This document shows, piece after piece, positions 1-10,670 of a DNA stretch of 64,000 nucleotides. The stretch covers positions 27,914,602 to 27,978,601 of the forward strand of contig OY755039.1 in the NCBI GenBank assembly GCA_963576565.1. Reading direction: 5' to 3'. The first letter of the stretch is position 1. Each line of letters starts with the position of its first letter. The notes below the pieces were generated by a model that was not told where the DNA came from, did not search any database, and worked only from the letters and a program-made list of their open reading frames with translations. This stretch comes from Aspidapion aeneum. Taxonomy: Eukaryota > Arthropoda > Insecta > Coleoptera > Brentidae. A program made the position numbers and the translations under genes.

Positions 1-2150
1 GTCTCAATGACACGTTGCTATCTAGACCGAAACTTCAAAAGGATATTGCTTCTTTACTCCTTACGTTTCGTCTTAACCCTAATCCCTACATTGCTGATAT
101 CAAACAGATGTTCCGTCAAGTCCTTATCAATCCTTATCACCGTCCTTATCAAAGGATATTGTGGAGGTTTTCTTCACAGGACCCACTTTCAGTGTGGGAA
201 CTTTCTACTGTCACTTTTGGCATGACATGCTCACCGTTTCTAGCCATGCGTACATTAAATGAGCTGGCAGAGAGAGAGAAAAGGAACGTTTTCCTATGGC
301 TAGTACTGTTCTAAAAACGTCAATTTACATCGACGATATCTTGGGAACTAGCCCTTCGCTTTCTGAAGCCCTTTCCCTACAGATGGAACTCAATGATTTG
401 TTAAAGTCGGGAGGATTTGAACTTAAAAAATGGGCAAGCAATTGTCCTGAGTTATTGGCAACATTGCCAGAATCCGATCGTCAAATGCCTCTCTCTTTTG
501 ACAAGGATGAACCACACTTTATCAAAGTTTTAGGCCTTCAATGGCATCCAAAAAACGACATTTTGTCTTATCAATGCCGAATGAAGGACAAACCCCCAAC
601 TAAACGTTCTATTTTATCTATCATAGGAACAATCTTCGATCCCTTAGGTTTTCTTTGTCCCTTGTTGCTACAAGCAAAATTTATTTTGCAACAGTTGTGG
701 ATATCGAAAATAGGCTGGGACGAAGAACCAGATTCTTCTATCATCGACTCTTGGAACAAACTTCGTTCTGAATTCCCGCTTCTTTCCAATTTTCAATTAC
801 CCCGACAAATCAAACTGTCAAAAACCAATACCTGTCAAATCATCGGCTTCTGTGACGCTTCAATTCGAGGTTACGCAGGCGTCGTATATTTTCGTGTAGA
901 AGAGGAAAGCAATATATCTGTTTCTCTCATATCTGCAAAATCTAGGGTCGCGCCTATCAAGTCACAAATTTTGGCTAGGCTAGAACTCCTAGGCGCATTT
1001 CTTTTAAGCGAATTAATTGACTTCGTTTTATCTAGCTATGAAGGAAAATTAACTTTTACAAATATCGTTACTTTCTGCGATTCGCAAGTCGTATTGCACT
1101 GGCTTTCATCCCCTCCTAATCGCTGGCAAACCTTTGTTGGAAATCGAGTCAGTAGAATCCAAGAAATCATTCCCTCAAACTCATGGCGCTACATTCCTTC
1201 TGCTTTAAATGCAGCCGATATTGCGTCACGAGGGGCCACCCCTTCACTGCTCATTTCACATGACATGTGGTGGAACGCACCGTCGTTTTTGTGGTCTCCC
1301 GAAAACGAATGGCCCGATTTTCATAAATCAAAAATGCCGATTGATTTCGGAGATATTAATCTGGAGGAAAAGCCAAAGGTCTGTTGCAATGCGATAATTG
1401 ACGTTAACTTCTTAGATCAGCTTCTTATCAAATATTCTTCTATATCAAAAATTCAACGTATCATTTGTTATGTCTTTCGAATAGTTAACCTTTTTCAAAA
1501 CCATTCCTATCAAAAACCCACTAATCTACCGGACCAAAAAATTATTTTTGAAAATATTGTTTTTCCTACCACCGGTGAGATGCAAAGTGCGTTATACCTT
1601 CTTATCAAACGCGTTCAAGGTTCTTGTTTTTCTGAGCTTTTTTCCGCGTTATCTAAGGATAAACCAATACCGAAACCTTTTCGAAAACTTTCACCTTTTC
1701 TTGATGAAAATAATATCATTAGAGTCGGTGGCAAATTACAAAAATCTGACCTTTTGTCTTATTCTGCAAAACACCCCGTCTTACTTTCGAGTAACCAACG
1801 TTTAACTACTCTTCTTATCGAGTCCACTCATCGACAATACCTTCATCCTGGGTTTAAAACATTACATAATCTACTTTTACAGCAATTTTGGATATTATCT
1901 GCCAGACAAGCAATTCAAAGAACCATATCCAAGTGCTTACAATGTTTTAAAATCAACCCTAAACCCTATAGACCGCCCATAATGAGTTCACTTCCCGCTC
2001 ATCGAATCAATCAACTTAAACCTTTTTCGAGTGTAGCTATCGACTATTGGACCTTTCTTTGTGATTCCTCATCGCTACCGTGGTTGTAAAGCTTTCAAAT
2101 CGTATGTCTGTGTGTTTGTCTGTACGGCTACACATTGCGTGCATTTGGAA
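1..2150 (+). pseudogene. BEL/Pao retrotransposon pol, 5' part (RT, RNase H, start of integrase)
   Basis: The reading begins inside the reverse transcriptase of a BEL/Pao LTR element. The first block (about 15-290) has the ADIKQMFRQ and ILWRF segments. After a frameshift near 290 the frame from 296 gives the YIDD catalytic motif (about residue 10 of that frame), then an RNase H with an FCDAS motif, then the integrase zinc-binding region and the first catalytic Asp (VAIDY). A second frameshift near 2045 moves the integrase into another frame, which reads on through VFVCTATHCVHLE to 2150. There a non-LTR element interrupts it; integrase coding resumes at 6637. Two frameshifts make this copy non-functional. 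Gag, protease and the 5' LTR lie outside the window. Confidence 0.9.
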
Positions 2151-2151
2151 T

Positions 2152-2198
<47 letters not shown>
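2151..2198. repeat. (TTTA)n microsatellite tail of the CR1-like element
   Basis: Twelve TTTA units directly abut the interrupted BEL integrase codons. This is the 3' terminal repeat of the minus-strand retrotransposon, generated during target-primed reverse transcription. Confidence 0.85.
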
Positions 2199-2199
<1 letters not shown>

Positions 2200-2436
2200 T
2201 TCTATACAACAGGCAAAAGCCCAATTACAGTATAGAATAGAAAAATACTATACTACAAAACTATATCTACTGAGAAAACTATAAACTAGTAAACCTAAAT
2301 TCTATAAAATGATGATCGCATAAAATTAGAAAAAACAATTTATCCTTTCAGTATTTACTAAATATAATGCAGTACCAAAAAAAAGTAAATAAACAACTAA
2401 AAGTGTAAACACCAAATAGCAACAAAAAAATATCAT

Positions 2437-5302
2437 TTATATCTCTGATAACACTTTTTTTAAACCGTTCAGCGAGATATGGAAGTAGTCGACGTTAAGT
2501 GAGTTACACATATTACACATTTTAAACACCGGAGACAATTTCATGCTATTAGTCCTTGCATTTGGAAAATAAAACGTACTAATTTGACGGGTTGAAGTTC
2601 GAGGAACTATAAATGACATACGACTTAAAATATCAGGGCAGTCTATTTTATTATGCAAAATTTTGTGTAGAATAATTAAAAATGAGTTATTTCGCCTTGT
2701 CTCTAATGAATGAATATTAAATTTTCTCAAAAGTTCAATCTGTGGAAAGCCTTGTCTAGGATAAACATGATTTTAGGTGCAAGTATTTTAAAAATTTTCT
2801 TTGGATGTTCTCAAGGTTTTCTTTGTGAACAGCATATATTGGAGACCAAATAATTCCAGCATACTCTAAATGAGATCTTATAAGGGTGTAATATAGTGTT
2901 TTGACAGCTTGCACATTACTGAACTCCTGAGTGCACCTCACCAGAAACCCATACATTTTAAAAGCTTTGGCCGAAATCGATTCGATATGATCACCAAAAG
3001 TCAATTTGCTGTCAAAGATGACACCTAGGTCTTTAAAATTAGTTGGCCTGTCTAGAATAACATTATTGATTTGGTAGTCATAGTGAATAACATTTTTTGT
3101 TTTAGTAGTATAGGTCATAACTTGACACTTATTAATATTTAAATCTAGACGATTACTGACACACCACCCATGTAATTCCTGTAAATTATATTGCAATCTT
3201 TGACAGTCTTCTATAGACTTTATGGGAAACCAAGTCTTAAAGTCATCACAATAAAGTAAAAAGCTTATATCCAGATTTCCTCCAATGTCATTTATAAATA
3301 AATCGAAAAAGAGAGGCCCCAAAACAGTGCCTTGCGGTACTCCTGAGCTTACTGGGCAAATAACCGACCTATGACCACGCGACTCGACGTATTGTTTTCT
3401 ATTTTCTAAGTATGATGTGAATAGTTGTAAGTACTGATTATCGAAACCGAAAAACTTAAGTTTATTTATAAGAATCGCATGGTCAAGCCGGTCAAATGCT
3501 TTTGAAAAATCTGTATATACAACGTCAACCTGCCCCTGATTGTCTATCGCTTCAGCAATATTTTGTGTGATCACTAACAGATTAGTGACCGTGGAGCGAT
3601 TTTTTACAAAACCATGTTGATTTGGAATAAGCTGACCAGATACCAGAGGGTAGATAACGTTGTATAGAGCTATCTCAAAGACTTTAGCAAAGTTGTTCGT
3701 AATGGACACCGGTCTATAATTCGTGACATCAGCCTTTTGGCCCTTTTTAAAAACTGGACAAACTCTGGAAGTCTTCCAGCCTGTAGGAAACATTTTACAT
3801 TCTAAGCATAAATTAAACAATAGCATCAAAGGTTTGACAAGCACGGGATAACAGTCACGAATAAGAAATGCTGGTATTTGATCAGGCCCCGAAGTCAGTT
3901 TTGGTTTTATCTTTTTAAGCGCAATTTCAACATCCTTTTCCGACAACTTTCTTATATTTATATTATTATTATTAAATGGGTCCTCGATCGTACTACTTAC
4001 AGATCCGGGTAAGTTTGGAGGTGAAAATGATTGCTGAAAAAAGTTAGCGAAGGCACCCAAAATGTCACTAGGAGTATTAAGTTCTTTCCCATTATAAGTC
4101 ATATTTTTTGGTATGCCAGAATACTCCTTTTTGCTATTAACATATGACCAGAACTGTTTAGGATCAGAACTTATTTGATTTTCTGATCTATGAATGAAAC
4201 TCTTACGTGAATTCTCAATGTCTTTTTTCAACTTGGATCGGATAATTTTGAAATGATTAAGATGTTCAATATTGTGAGTTTTTTTGTATGATTCATGAAG
4301 TCTAGTTTTTTTCTTGATGTCTTTTATGATTTGCTGCGTAAACCAAGGGGGATATTTTGATGACTGCTTAGGTTTATGACGAGGCACACAGAAGTCAAAA
4401 GTTTCATACAGTTTATTATAAAATGATTGACATGCTGAATCGAGAGAGCATTCGTCAGATAAAAAAGACCAGTCTATTTCTAAAATTTGATTGTATAACA
4501 GATTTAAATTTGCTTTCCTAAAGTTATATTTATTTTGAAGGTTGAACGTAATAGAATCTTCCATAGTCATAGATTTTTCAAGACAAAATAAGTTTATTGA
4601 TAATGCCCTATGGTGTTGAACTTCATGAGTCAAAAGGTCAACCGCCTGCTCAACTTGGCAATTCCTATTTTCAAACAATACTAGGTCCAAAATTCTGTTA
4701 CTTTCATTGCGTACAAAGTTATGTTGAAACAATTTTGTTAATTCCAAAAAAGAATTTAGCATATTTACACAGTTGTCAGTTAGGCCAGAGTCTAGATGAT
4801 GGGTGTAAGAAGGAATATTAAAGTCACCTAGAATGCATACTTTTTTACCGAGCAGAAAGTCCATTGATGCAACAATATTAAAGACATTCTCTAAATCATC
4901 CGAACATACAGGAGGTGGGATGTATACAACTACAAAAAATACCGGAGAAAATTTGAAGAACATTTTTATAACCAGAATGTCTATACGTGGCAAAATATTG
5001 AGTGTGCTTTTATCCAAGGGACAATTTTGGGACCTTATATTCTTATCCACAGCGAGAAGAACTCCTCCCCCTCTACTTACTCCAGGAATATATCTGTCAG
5101 ATCGATACAAAATGTATTTAGGCGCCATAAATTCATTGTCAAATATCGAGTCATTCAGCCATGTCTCAGAGAGCACCAGAATATCGTAAGTTGAATGTGC
5201 ACTCGAGCTGAGTATCTCAGCCGTCTTTGTACGCATTCCACCTACGTTCTGATAGTACACTGATATTTTACTTTGCTGTTTATTTTTAACATTAAAACAC
5301 AC
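2437..5302 (-). CDS. CR1-like ORF2: AP endonuclease and reverse transcriptase (one frameshift)
   Basis: The product reads in order: an N-terminal APE-type endonuclease (VYYQNVGGMR, LSETW, GDFN, and a VQHHRALS segment in place of the usual SDH), a linker, then reverse transcriptase with KLTSGPDQIPAF, NYRPVSI, DFSKAFDRLDH, SGVPQGTVLGPLFF and the catalytic YCDD box. The main frame is 848 residues and stops at 2756. The same protein clearly continues in the next frame (PRQGFPQIELLRKFNIHSLE, down to 2437), so one extra base near 2758-2764 truncates it. The frame has no ATG before the endonuclease domain. It is open back to the ORF1 stop codon, so the start given is only the first near-cognate codon. 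Apart from the frameshift the copy looks young. Confidence 0.88.
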
Positions 5303-5344
5303 GTGGGATTTATGAGAGGGGGAAGCATCACCGCGCAGTGTTTG

Positions 5345-6469
5345 CTATTGTTCTAAAATGCCAGCACGCAGACGCGAGCATGCATTTTTGTATGATGTAC
5401 AGTGATTAAGATCCCAAGCTGCGTGGTTTGTATTAATACTTGACCGATGTTGCCCGATTTTCAATTTTGTGCAATTAGGACAGGAAAAAGTAATTGATGT
5501 GCACCCAGCTATTTCGTGACTACCACCACATTTCGGACAACATAATTCGCGTTGACAAGAAGCAGAAGAATGGTTAAAATCGCTGCACCTAAAGCATCGT
5601 TTCACTTCAACACCATCAAACACACTACAACAGTCATATCCTATAAAAACATTTCCTACTTTAGTTAACCTATCATAAGTTATTTTGTCCACTTGCAATA
5701 AAACCTGAAACAACTTACTATTTTTCTTAGTCGCAAAAATTTTAACTACCTTACAGTCTGATTTATTTGTAATAAGATCAGCATTTTGTTTTTTAAGAAC
5801 AGATAATAGTGTATTTTCTTCTAAGTCTTCTGAAAAACCCACAATTCTTACACGAAGATTAAGTCCTTTCACCTGTTTTATTTCATATGCGTCAGAGAGT
5901 TTAGATTCAGCCAGCTTTTGGAATCTTTCATTGTCTTCAGCATTTTTACATCCAATCAAAATACCACCATCATTAACAGAGCGAATTTTTGTCAGGTTTA
6001 AATCTGACTCACTGGGATCAATGTTAGCTAATAAGTCCTGTTTAGTTTGGTCAACAGTTTGCGTTTGCTTGGGTTTAATTATGACTGCAGGCTGAGTTTT
6101 ATTTTTTAAAGTCTGAGAGTAACTTACAGTTGGTAAAGGCGCCGGGTTAGACACAATAATGCTGTTAATATTCTCTTTTATGGTAGACACCAGGTTCATT
6201 TGTAATGTCTCAACAGTTTTATTAAGGGTAGCTAATGCCGAAGTTAAGGAGTCTTCCACCAGCTTATTAATTTTCTCCTGATCAACTGTAATACAATTCT
6301 CTAAACATACCCCACATTTCCATGAAAGACCAGAAGTTTCTTCAAGTATTGTGGCAACATCGATTGATTTGTGTAGACAAGTGGAATGGGCTACCTGGCT
6401 ACACTGACTGCAAACAACGTGTTTATTGTTTCTCAAAATGGATTTCGAACATACGGTACAAACCGCCAT
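5345..6469 (-). CDS. CR1-like ORF1: PHD-finger and zinc-knuckle RNA-binding protein
   Basis: The product is about 374 residues, starting at the ATG at 6469 (MAVCTVCSK). The frame stays open slightly upstream without a better ATG. The N-terminus has a PHD-like Cys/His pattern (CTVCSK, CSQCSQVAHSTC, WKCGVCLENC). The middle is a coiled, lysine-rich region. The C-terminus has zinc knuckles (CFRCSDFNHSSASC, CCPKCGGSH). In this family ORF1 proteins bind the element RNA and escort it to the nucleus. The frame ends in TAG at 5345-5347, and ORF2 follows in the same frame with no ATG between them. Confidence 0.82.
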   Translation of the reverse strand: MAVCTVCSKSILRNNKHVVCSQCSQVAHSTCLHKSIDVATILEETSGLSWKCGVCLENCITVDQEKINKLVEDSLTSALATLNKTVETLQMNLVSTIKENINSIIVSNPAPLPTVSYSQTLKNKTQPAVIIKPKQTQTVDQTKQDLLANIDPSESDLNLTKIRSVNDGGILIGCKNAEDNERFQKLAESKLSDAYEIKQVKGLNLRVRIVGFSEDLEENTLLSVLKKQNADLITNKSDCKVVKIFATKKNSKLFQVLLQVDKITYDRLTKVGNVFIGYDCCSVFDGVEVKRCFRCSDFNHSSASCQRELCCPKCGGSHEIAGCTSITFSCPNCTKLKIGQHRSSINTNHAAWDLNHCTSYKNACSRLRAGILEQ

Positions 6470-6636
6470 GTTCGCTAAATTCACCAACTTTTTATCAATT
6501 TTGTTATTGCACAATATTCCTTATAACGTTTGTTTATTAATTATTCACTTTTTAAAATTTTTAACTTTGATTTACTAGCAAAAAAACATAGTTTAAACAG
6601 AGCAACTCAGTAGGTGATGTTCACGCTGCGATGCGA

Positions 6637-7389
6637 TTAACCATGGAACTGTCCACCGAAGGGTTTGTAGGTGCATTCCATCGATTCATTTCCAGACGTG
6701 GAAGCGTGACGCAATGCTGGTCAGATCAGGGCAGTAATTTTTTAGGGTTTCGTAACCAATTACTTGATTACGCAAGAAGTGCGTCCACCAGACTTTCTAT
6801 TCGTTGGCATCTGGGACCCCCTCTCAGTCCACATTTCAATGGCCTGGCAGAAGCTGGCGTCAAAAGTTTTAAAACTCACTTTGTTCGAGTTGTCGGCGAC
6901 CAGAAGTTGTCCATCATGGAAATGTCCACCCTTACATGTCGCATAGAAGCTGTACTTCATAGTCGCCCTTTATCTCCTGCCTCTTCAGACCCACACGATC
7001 TTCAACCTCTTACCCCTGGGCATTTTTTGACCCTTGAACCCCTTAATTCAGAAATTCCGGAGTCAGATTTGTCCGAGGTTCCCCTAAATCGGCTTTCGAG
7101 ATGGCAACTAATCCAAAAACTACATAATGATTTTTGGAAAAGGTATTCTGTAGAGTATTTGCATACGCTACAACAGCGACACAAGTGGGCTGATTCGTCC
7201 CCAAATATTAAATTAAATGATTTGGTTATCATATCGAGTGATCACACCCAGTCACCTTTGAAATGGCCAGTCGGTCGGGTTCTCGAATTGCATCCCGGCG
7301 GAGACGGCCAAGTGCTTGTAGCGACGGTACGAACGGCTACCGGTGTTTACAAGCGGCCAGTTGTAAAACTGTGCCTCTTGCCGAATTAA
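6637..7389 (+). pseudogene. BEL/Pao integrase, 3' part, with C-terminal domain
   Basis: This continues the integrase interrupted at 2150. It carries the second catalytic Asp in CWSDQGSNF and the catalytic Glu in HFNGLAEAGVKSF, so D, D and E are all present across the two halves. It is followed by the BEL-type C-terminal domain (WPVGRVLELHPG, VYKRPVVKLCLLP) and a stop at 7387-7389. This stretch itself has no stop or frameshift, but the gene is broken upstream by two frameshifts and by the non-LTR insertion. Confidence 0.88.
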
Positions 7390-7603
7390 AACTAATTTTC
7401 ATTTTTCTACCTATTACCGGGTATTACAATAGGTTTTTCTTTATTTTTATTTTTTTTTTGAATTTTTGTTTGTTTGTTTTGCCTTTTTCGGGTTTTTGTT
7501 ATCTCTAAATAAACTTACGCTACTTTTCTGTTTTTCATTCATTTATATTTATCGGTCGATCATTTTTTCTTATATCTATATCTGTCCGGGTGATATTCTA
7601 AAA

Positions 7604-8105
7604 TTGTGTGTTTTGGAGGGCAGTTATGTTAGCTCCCGCTAAATTTCGCGGTTGTTTTTAATTTTTAAAACCACACAATTGGATGACGGACAGAGTACAT
7701 TTTTCGCGCATTTTGACATGCGCACCAAGAATCAGAGAGATCCTTTCTACCGCCTCGAGAAAAATGGCGTGTTAATTACTTTCTCCAACTATTACAATTT
7801 TCTACACTTAAAAGTGCTCGATTTTGGTGTACTGAAGCATAGAACTAGAAACTTCAGCCCTTCAGCTACGTGGTGCCATCATTAGATCCAATCAGGGGCC
7901 CCTGGAACGTGGAGAAATTGGCTGCAAACGGGTGAGTACTTTGTTTCTGATTTCCGTTGTGTGGGTACCAGCAATTAACCTATGGACCTTTAATTATTTC
8001 GTGATTACATATCAATTAATTTATGTTTGTTCGCGCTTTCATTTAATAAAATATATACACTCCATTGCAGTTATCGTTTTTCTAACTGCGGGCAATACAC
8101 CTACA
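7604..8105 (+). repeat. Probable 3' LTR of the BEL/Pao element
   Basis: About 215 bp after the integrase stop the sequence has the shape of a BEL/Pao LTR start (TGTGTGTTTTGGAGGGCAG, then TTAGCTCCCGC). It ends in an AT-rich stretch with an AATAAA-like signal near 8047 and a CA end near 8105. The 5' LTR is outside the window, so the ends cannot be confirmed by pairing. Boundaries are inferred. Confidence 0.5.
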
Positions 8106-8392
8106 TTTGCTGTTTCTTTTTACTTTCTTTAAGAATATTGCTTTTTTGAATGCTTCTTTTAGAGATAAATCATAAATTTTAAATGTCAAATACCTTTTAA
8201 AACAACAAACTACTAAACTCTACATGGTAATTTTATTTTTTAATTATTTTTATTTATTATTTTAAAAAAAATACCCTATACTGTGTTCAAAGAGGCATGG
8301 TTTTAAGAAAAATCTGGGATAGCTCTTCCATAGCAACCCAGCTAATTTTTTGATGTAGTGCCTTGTACCAGTGTCATCCACAAAATAATGTA

Positions 8393-8442
<50 letters not shown>

Positions 8443-8893
8443 TCAAATTTGAACCTGTGTGACAAAACTAATCCTTCACCTCTGTTATATATTTATTTAG
8501 GTAAGCTACTTTTAAATTGCATAATAAATTTAGTTAATTTTAATTGAATACCAATTGGTCTCTGACATCTAATATATTTTTTAATTAAGGCATTTTGGAT
8601 AAAAATTCACCTTCATTCAATATTTTATACTAAGGTTGGTTTCAAAATTGACCAAGTTTTCTGTGGATTTGGTCAGGATGACTCTTAGCTGATTACTCCT
8701 CAGATTTATTTGTGTTTTATTTTGACCCATTTAATGCTCTGTTTTTCATTAAAGGGCAAAAAACAACTTTGCTCTTTAAAGTATTGAATTGAACCAACCA
8801 GAGGTTTGGCACACCATTCGCTGATTTTGATGATTTGGTACTTATTAATTCTAGCACCCATAAAGGGAATGATAAGTCCCATTTTTCAGATCT
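8106..8893. other. AT-rich intergenic stretch with a (TA)n microsatellite
   Basis: I see no gene here. A pure TA repeat of about 38 bp lies at 8395-8433. The rest is unrecognised AT-rich sequence. Confidence 0.6.
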
Positions 8894-8897
8894 AGTA

Positions 8898-9791
8898 GGG
8901 CAGTTCTTCAGAAAACCTGTGAAACAGTGTCACAGGGGTGAATATCTTATTTTTTGAAGCAGTAACCTACCTTTTAATTTAAAATAGGATAAAATGCAAT
9001 CTAATCTGCTACCTCACCAAAAAAAGAAAAAATATTTTAATTATTAAGGATTTTTGCTGTATTAACAGTAGCTGAGGTCTCAGGCTTTGTTAATGTCACA
9101 ACCGAAAGGTGAGCACATTCCGACTTATTTTTTAAAGTTATGGTTTATGATTTACATTAACATAGTTAAGTTCTAACAAGATCAACTCAAAAAAAAACTA
9201 TTTTGAGCCAAAATAATAATATTCAACAAAAGACACTCTGATTTTTTTTAAAATAATATCTTTGTCACACCCTCTTTGCATCAGCTTTGTTAGCAATTTT
9301 TAAATCGCACTAAAATCTATATATGGCAACACAAGCAGCCGCCATTGCATTGTTTCGTTTACTTTAGTCACATTCTTCGCTGTCAAGAAGCAGGTGGACG
9401 CTGTGAAGTGCTGGTGTTTTTTTTTTAATTTTGAAGTGATAAAACAGGTAAGTGACAAGCACACTTTCTCAACTTTGTTGTCAAGTTCCTGACAATACAA
9501 AAAAATGTCTTAAATGATCTAAATGTGACTTAATATTGCGCAAAACGTTATAAAAAACAGGGCAAAAAAACAGATCCCAACATTTTGTTTTCAAGAAGTT
9601 AGGCGGGAAATATGAATAGATTCCTCAGCTCCGTTAATATCAGCTTTGTTAATACTGGTGGTAACAAAGGTGAGGATGTGTTAACAATGCAAAATTTTAA
9701 AGCATTTTCTTCAATAAAAAGCTTATTTTTTAATATTTTATTTTTCAAAAAAAATGAAAGCTCATTTCACAGGTTTTCTGAAGAACTGCCC
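8898..9791. mobile_element. Non-autonomous DNA transposon with 27-bp perfect TIRs
   Basis: Positions 8898-8924 and 9765-9791 are exact reverse complements (27 of 27), beginning GGGCAGTTCTTCAG. The tetranucleotide AGTA abuts both ends (8894-8897 and 9792-9795), which fits a 4-bp target-site duplication. The ~840-bp interior has no transposase. It contains a possible splice-donor-like CAGGTAAGTGAC near 9446 and several CTTTGTTAAT repeats. I could not assign the superfamily. Confidence 0.75.
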
Positions 9792-10546
9792 AGTAGTAGT
9801 TTTCCATAGATAAAGGATTTGCGGCGCGGTTCAGTGAGTTTTTATTAGATAGGCAACTCCGGCTGTTTGACAGGTCGTTAGCTCTGTGGCGCCCACTGCA
9901 GAGCTTAGTGACGAACTAAAAGTTAAGGCGGGAAATTTGAATCGCCTTTTATAATAAATTTTCTTTAATTAATTTTTTTTTTTTTTTAATTCATCAGTCA
10001 ATATTTTATAAAGACATACACTGTCTTTATAAGATATAAACAGATTGAAAATGATATATAAAGTGCAATAAATAAAACATTTTTTAAATGAGTTTTTATT
10101 ATTATAAAAAAAGCTACAAATTAACGACTAACTATTGATGAAATAATACATAGTCTATTTGATTGGTAAAATAAAATATAATGAAAAACCAAACACTATC
10201 TAGCATATTTAAATTTGCTTTTAATATTTCTGGTGAGTGATGAGTGAATAAATAATGAAACAGTTGTTCGTGAAGAGAATCATTCTTAAACGTCTACTTT
10301 TTAACAGCTTGACGAAAATCTGACATGATTTAAAAGTACCTCCTCGCCTTGGTTGTAAGTTGTGTAGGGTATGTTTTAAAGTAGTATATACATAGCTTAT
10401 CAGTGGTCGCACATATCATCCAAAAGCTGAAAACAATAAAAAAATCAACTTATAACCACATTAATCATAGGTACTAGATTATGGAAAGATAAAGATTTAA
10501 AATTAAGGAATAAATTTATTCAAAGTACATTACGCTGCTGGGTTTA
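9792..10546. other. Intergenic, no gene seen
   Basis: AT-rich sequence. The GGCGGGAAAT..GAAT motif at 9603 (inside the neighbouring MITE) is repeated at 9925. A TTTGACAGGTCGTTA stretch near 9868 has an inverted counterpart near 11120, which suggests fragments of one repeat on either side of the 10.5-kb hairpin. Confidence 0.45.
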
Positions 10547-10670
10547 CCCATCAATTAAGCACAAATTTAGTGTTAATTTTGTATGTGTCTCCCTTTTACT
10601 TAATATCAAAAGAAAGGGATAGACATAAAATTAACACTAAATTTGTGCTTAATTGATGGGCAAATAAGGC
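10547..10670. repeat. Near-perfect 124-bp hairpin element
   Basis: The left arm begins CCCATCAATTAAGCACAAAT and runs to about 10594. Its reverse complement ends at 10670. The arms are about 48-52 bp with only a few mismatches near the loop, and the loop is about 15 nt. It is probably a small foldback MITE. No coding sequence. Confidence 0.8.

Larger units (their letters stand above)
2151..6636 (-). mobile_element. CR1-like non-LTR retrotransposon inserted in the BEL/Pao integrase
   Basis: This is a nearly complete two-ORF non-LTR element in reverse orientation. Its 3' end is an (AAAT)n-type tail, seen on the plus strand as TTTA repeats at 2151-2198. Its 5' end lies just before 6637, where BEL integrase coding resumes: the upstream frame ends CVHLE and the downstream frame restarts LTMELS. 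ORF1 has a PHD-like finger and zinc knuckles; ORF2 has endonuclease and reverse transcriptase. A microsatellite tail instead of poly(A), together with the PHD finger in ORF1, suits the CR1 group better than Jockey. I could not define a clean target-site duplication, so the 5' junction is approximate. Confidence 0.85.

Noticed and set aside
2437..2730. Small minus-strand frame as a separate gene
   Set aside because: It is the frameshifted C-terminus of the CR1-like ORF2, not an independent gene.
9300..9500. Minus-strand frame of 66 codons inside the 8.9-9.8 kb MITE
   Set aside because: No domain, no codon bias, and it lies within a non-autonomous element.
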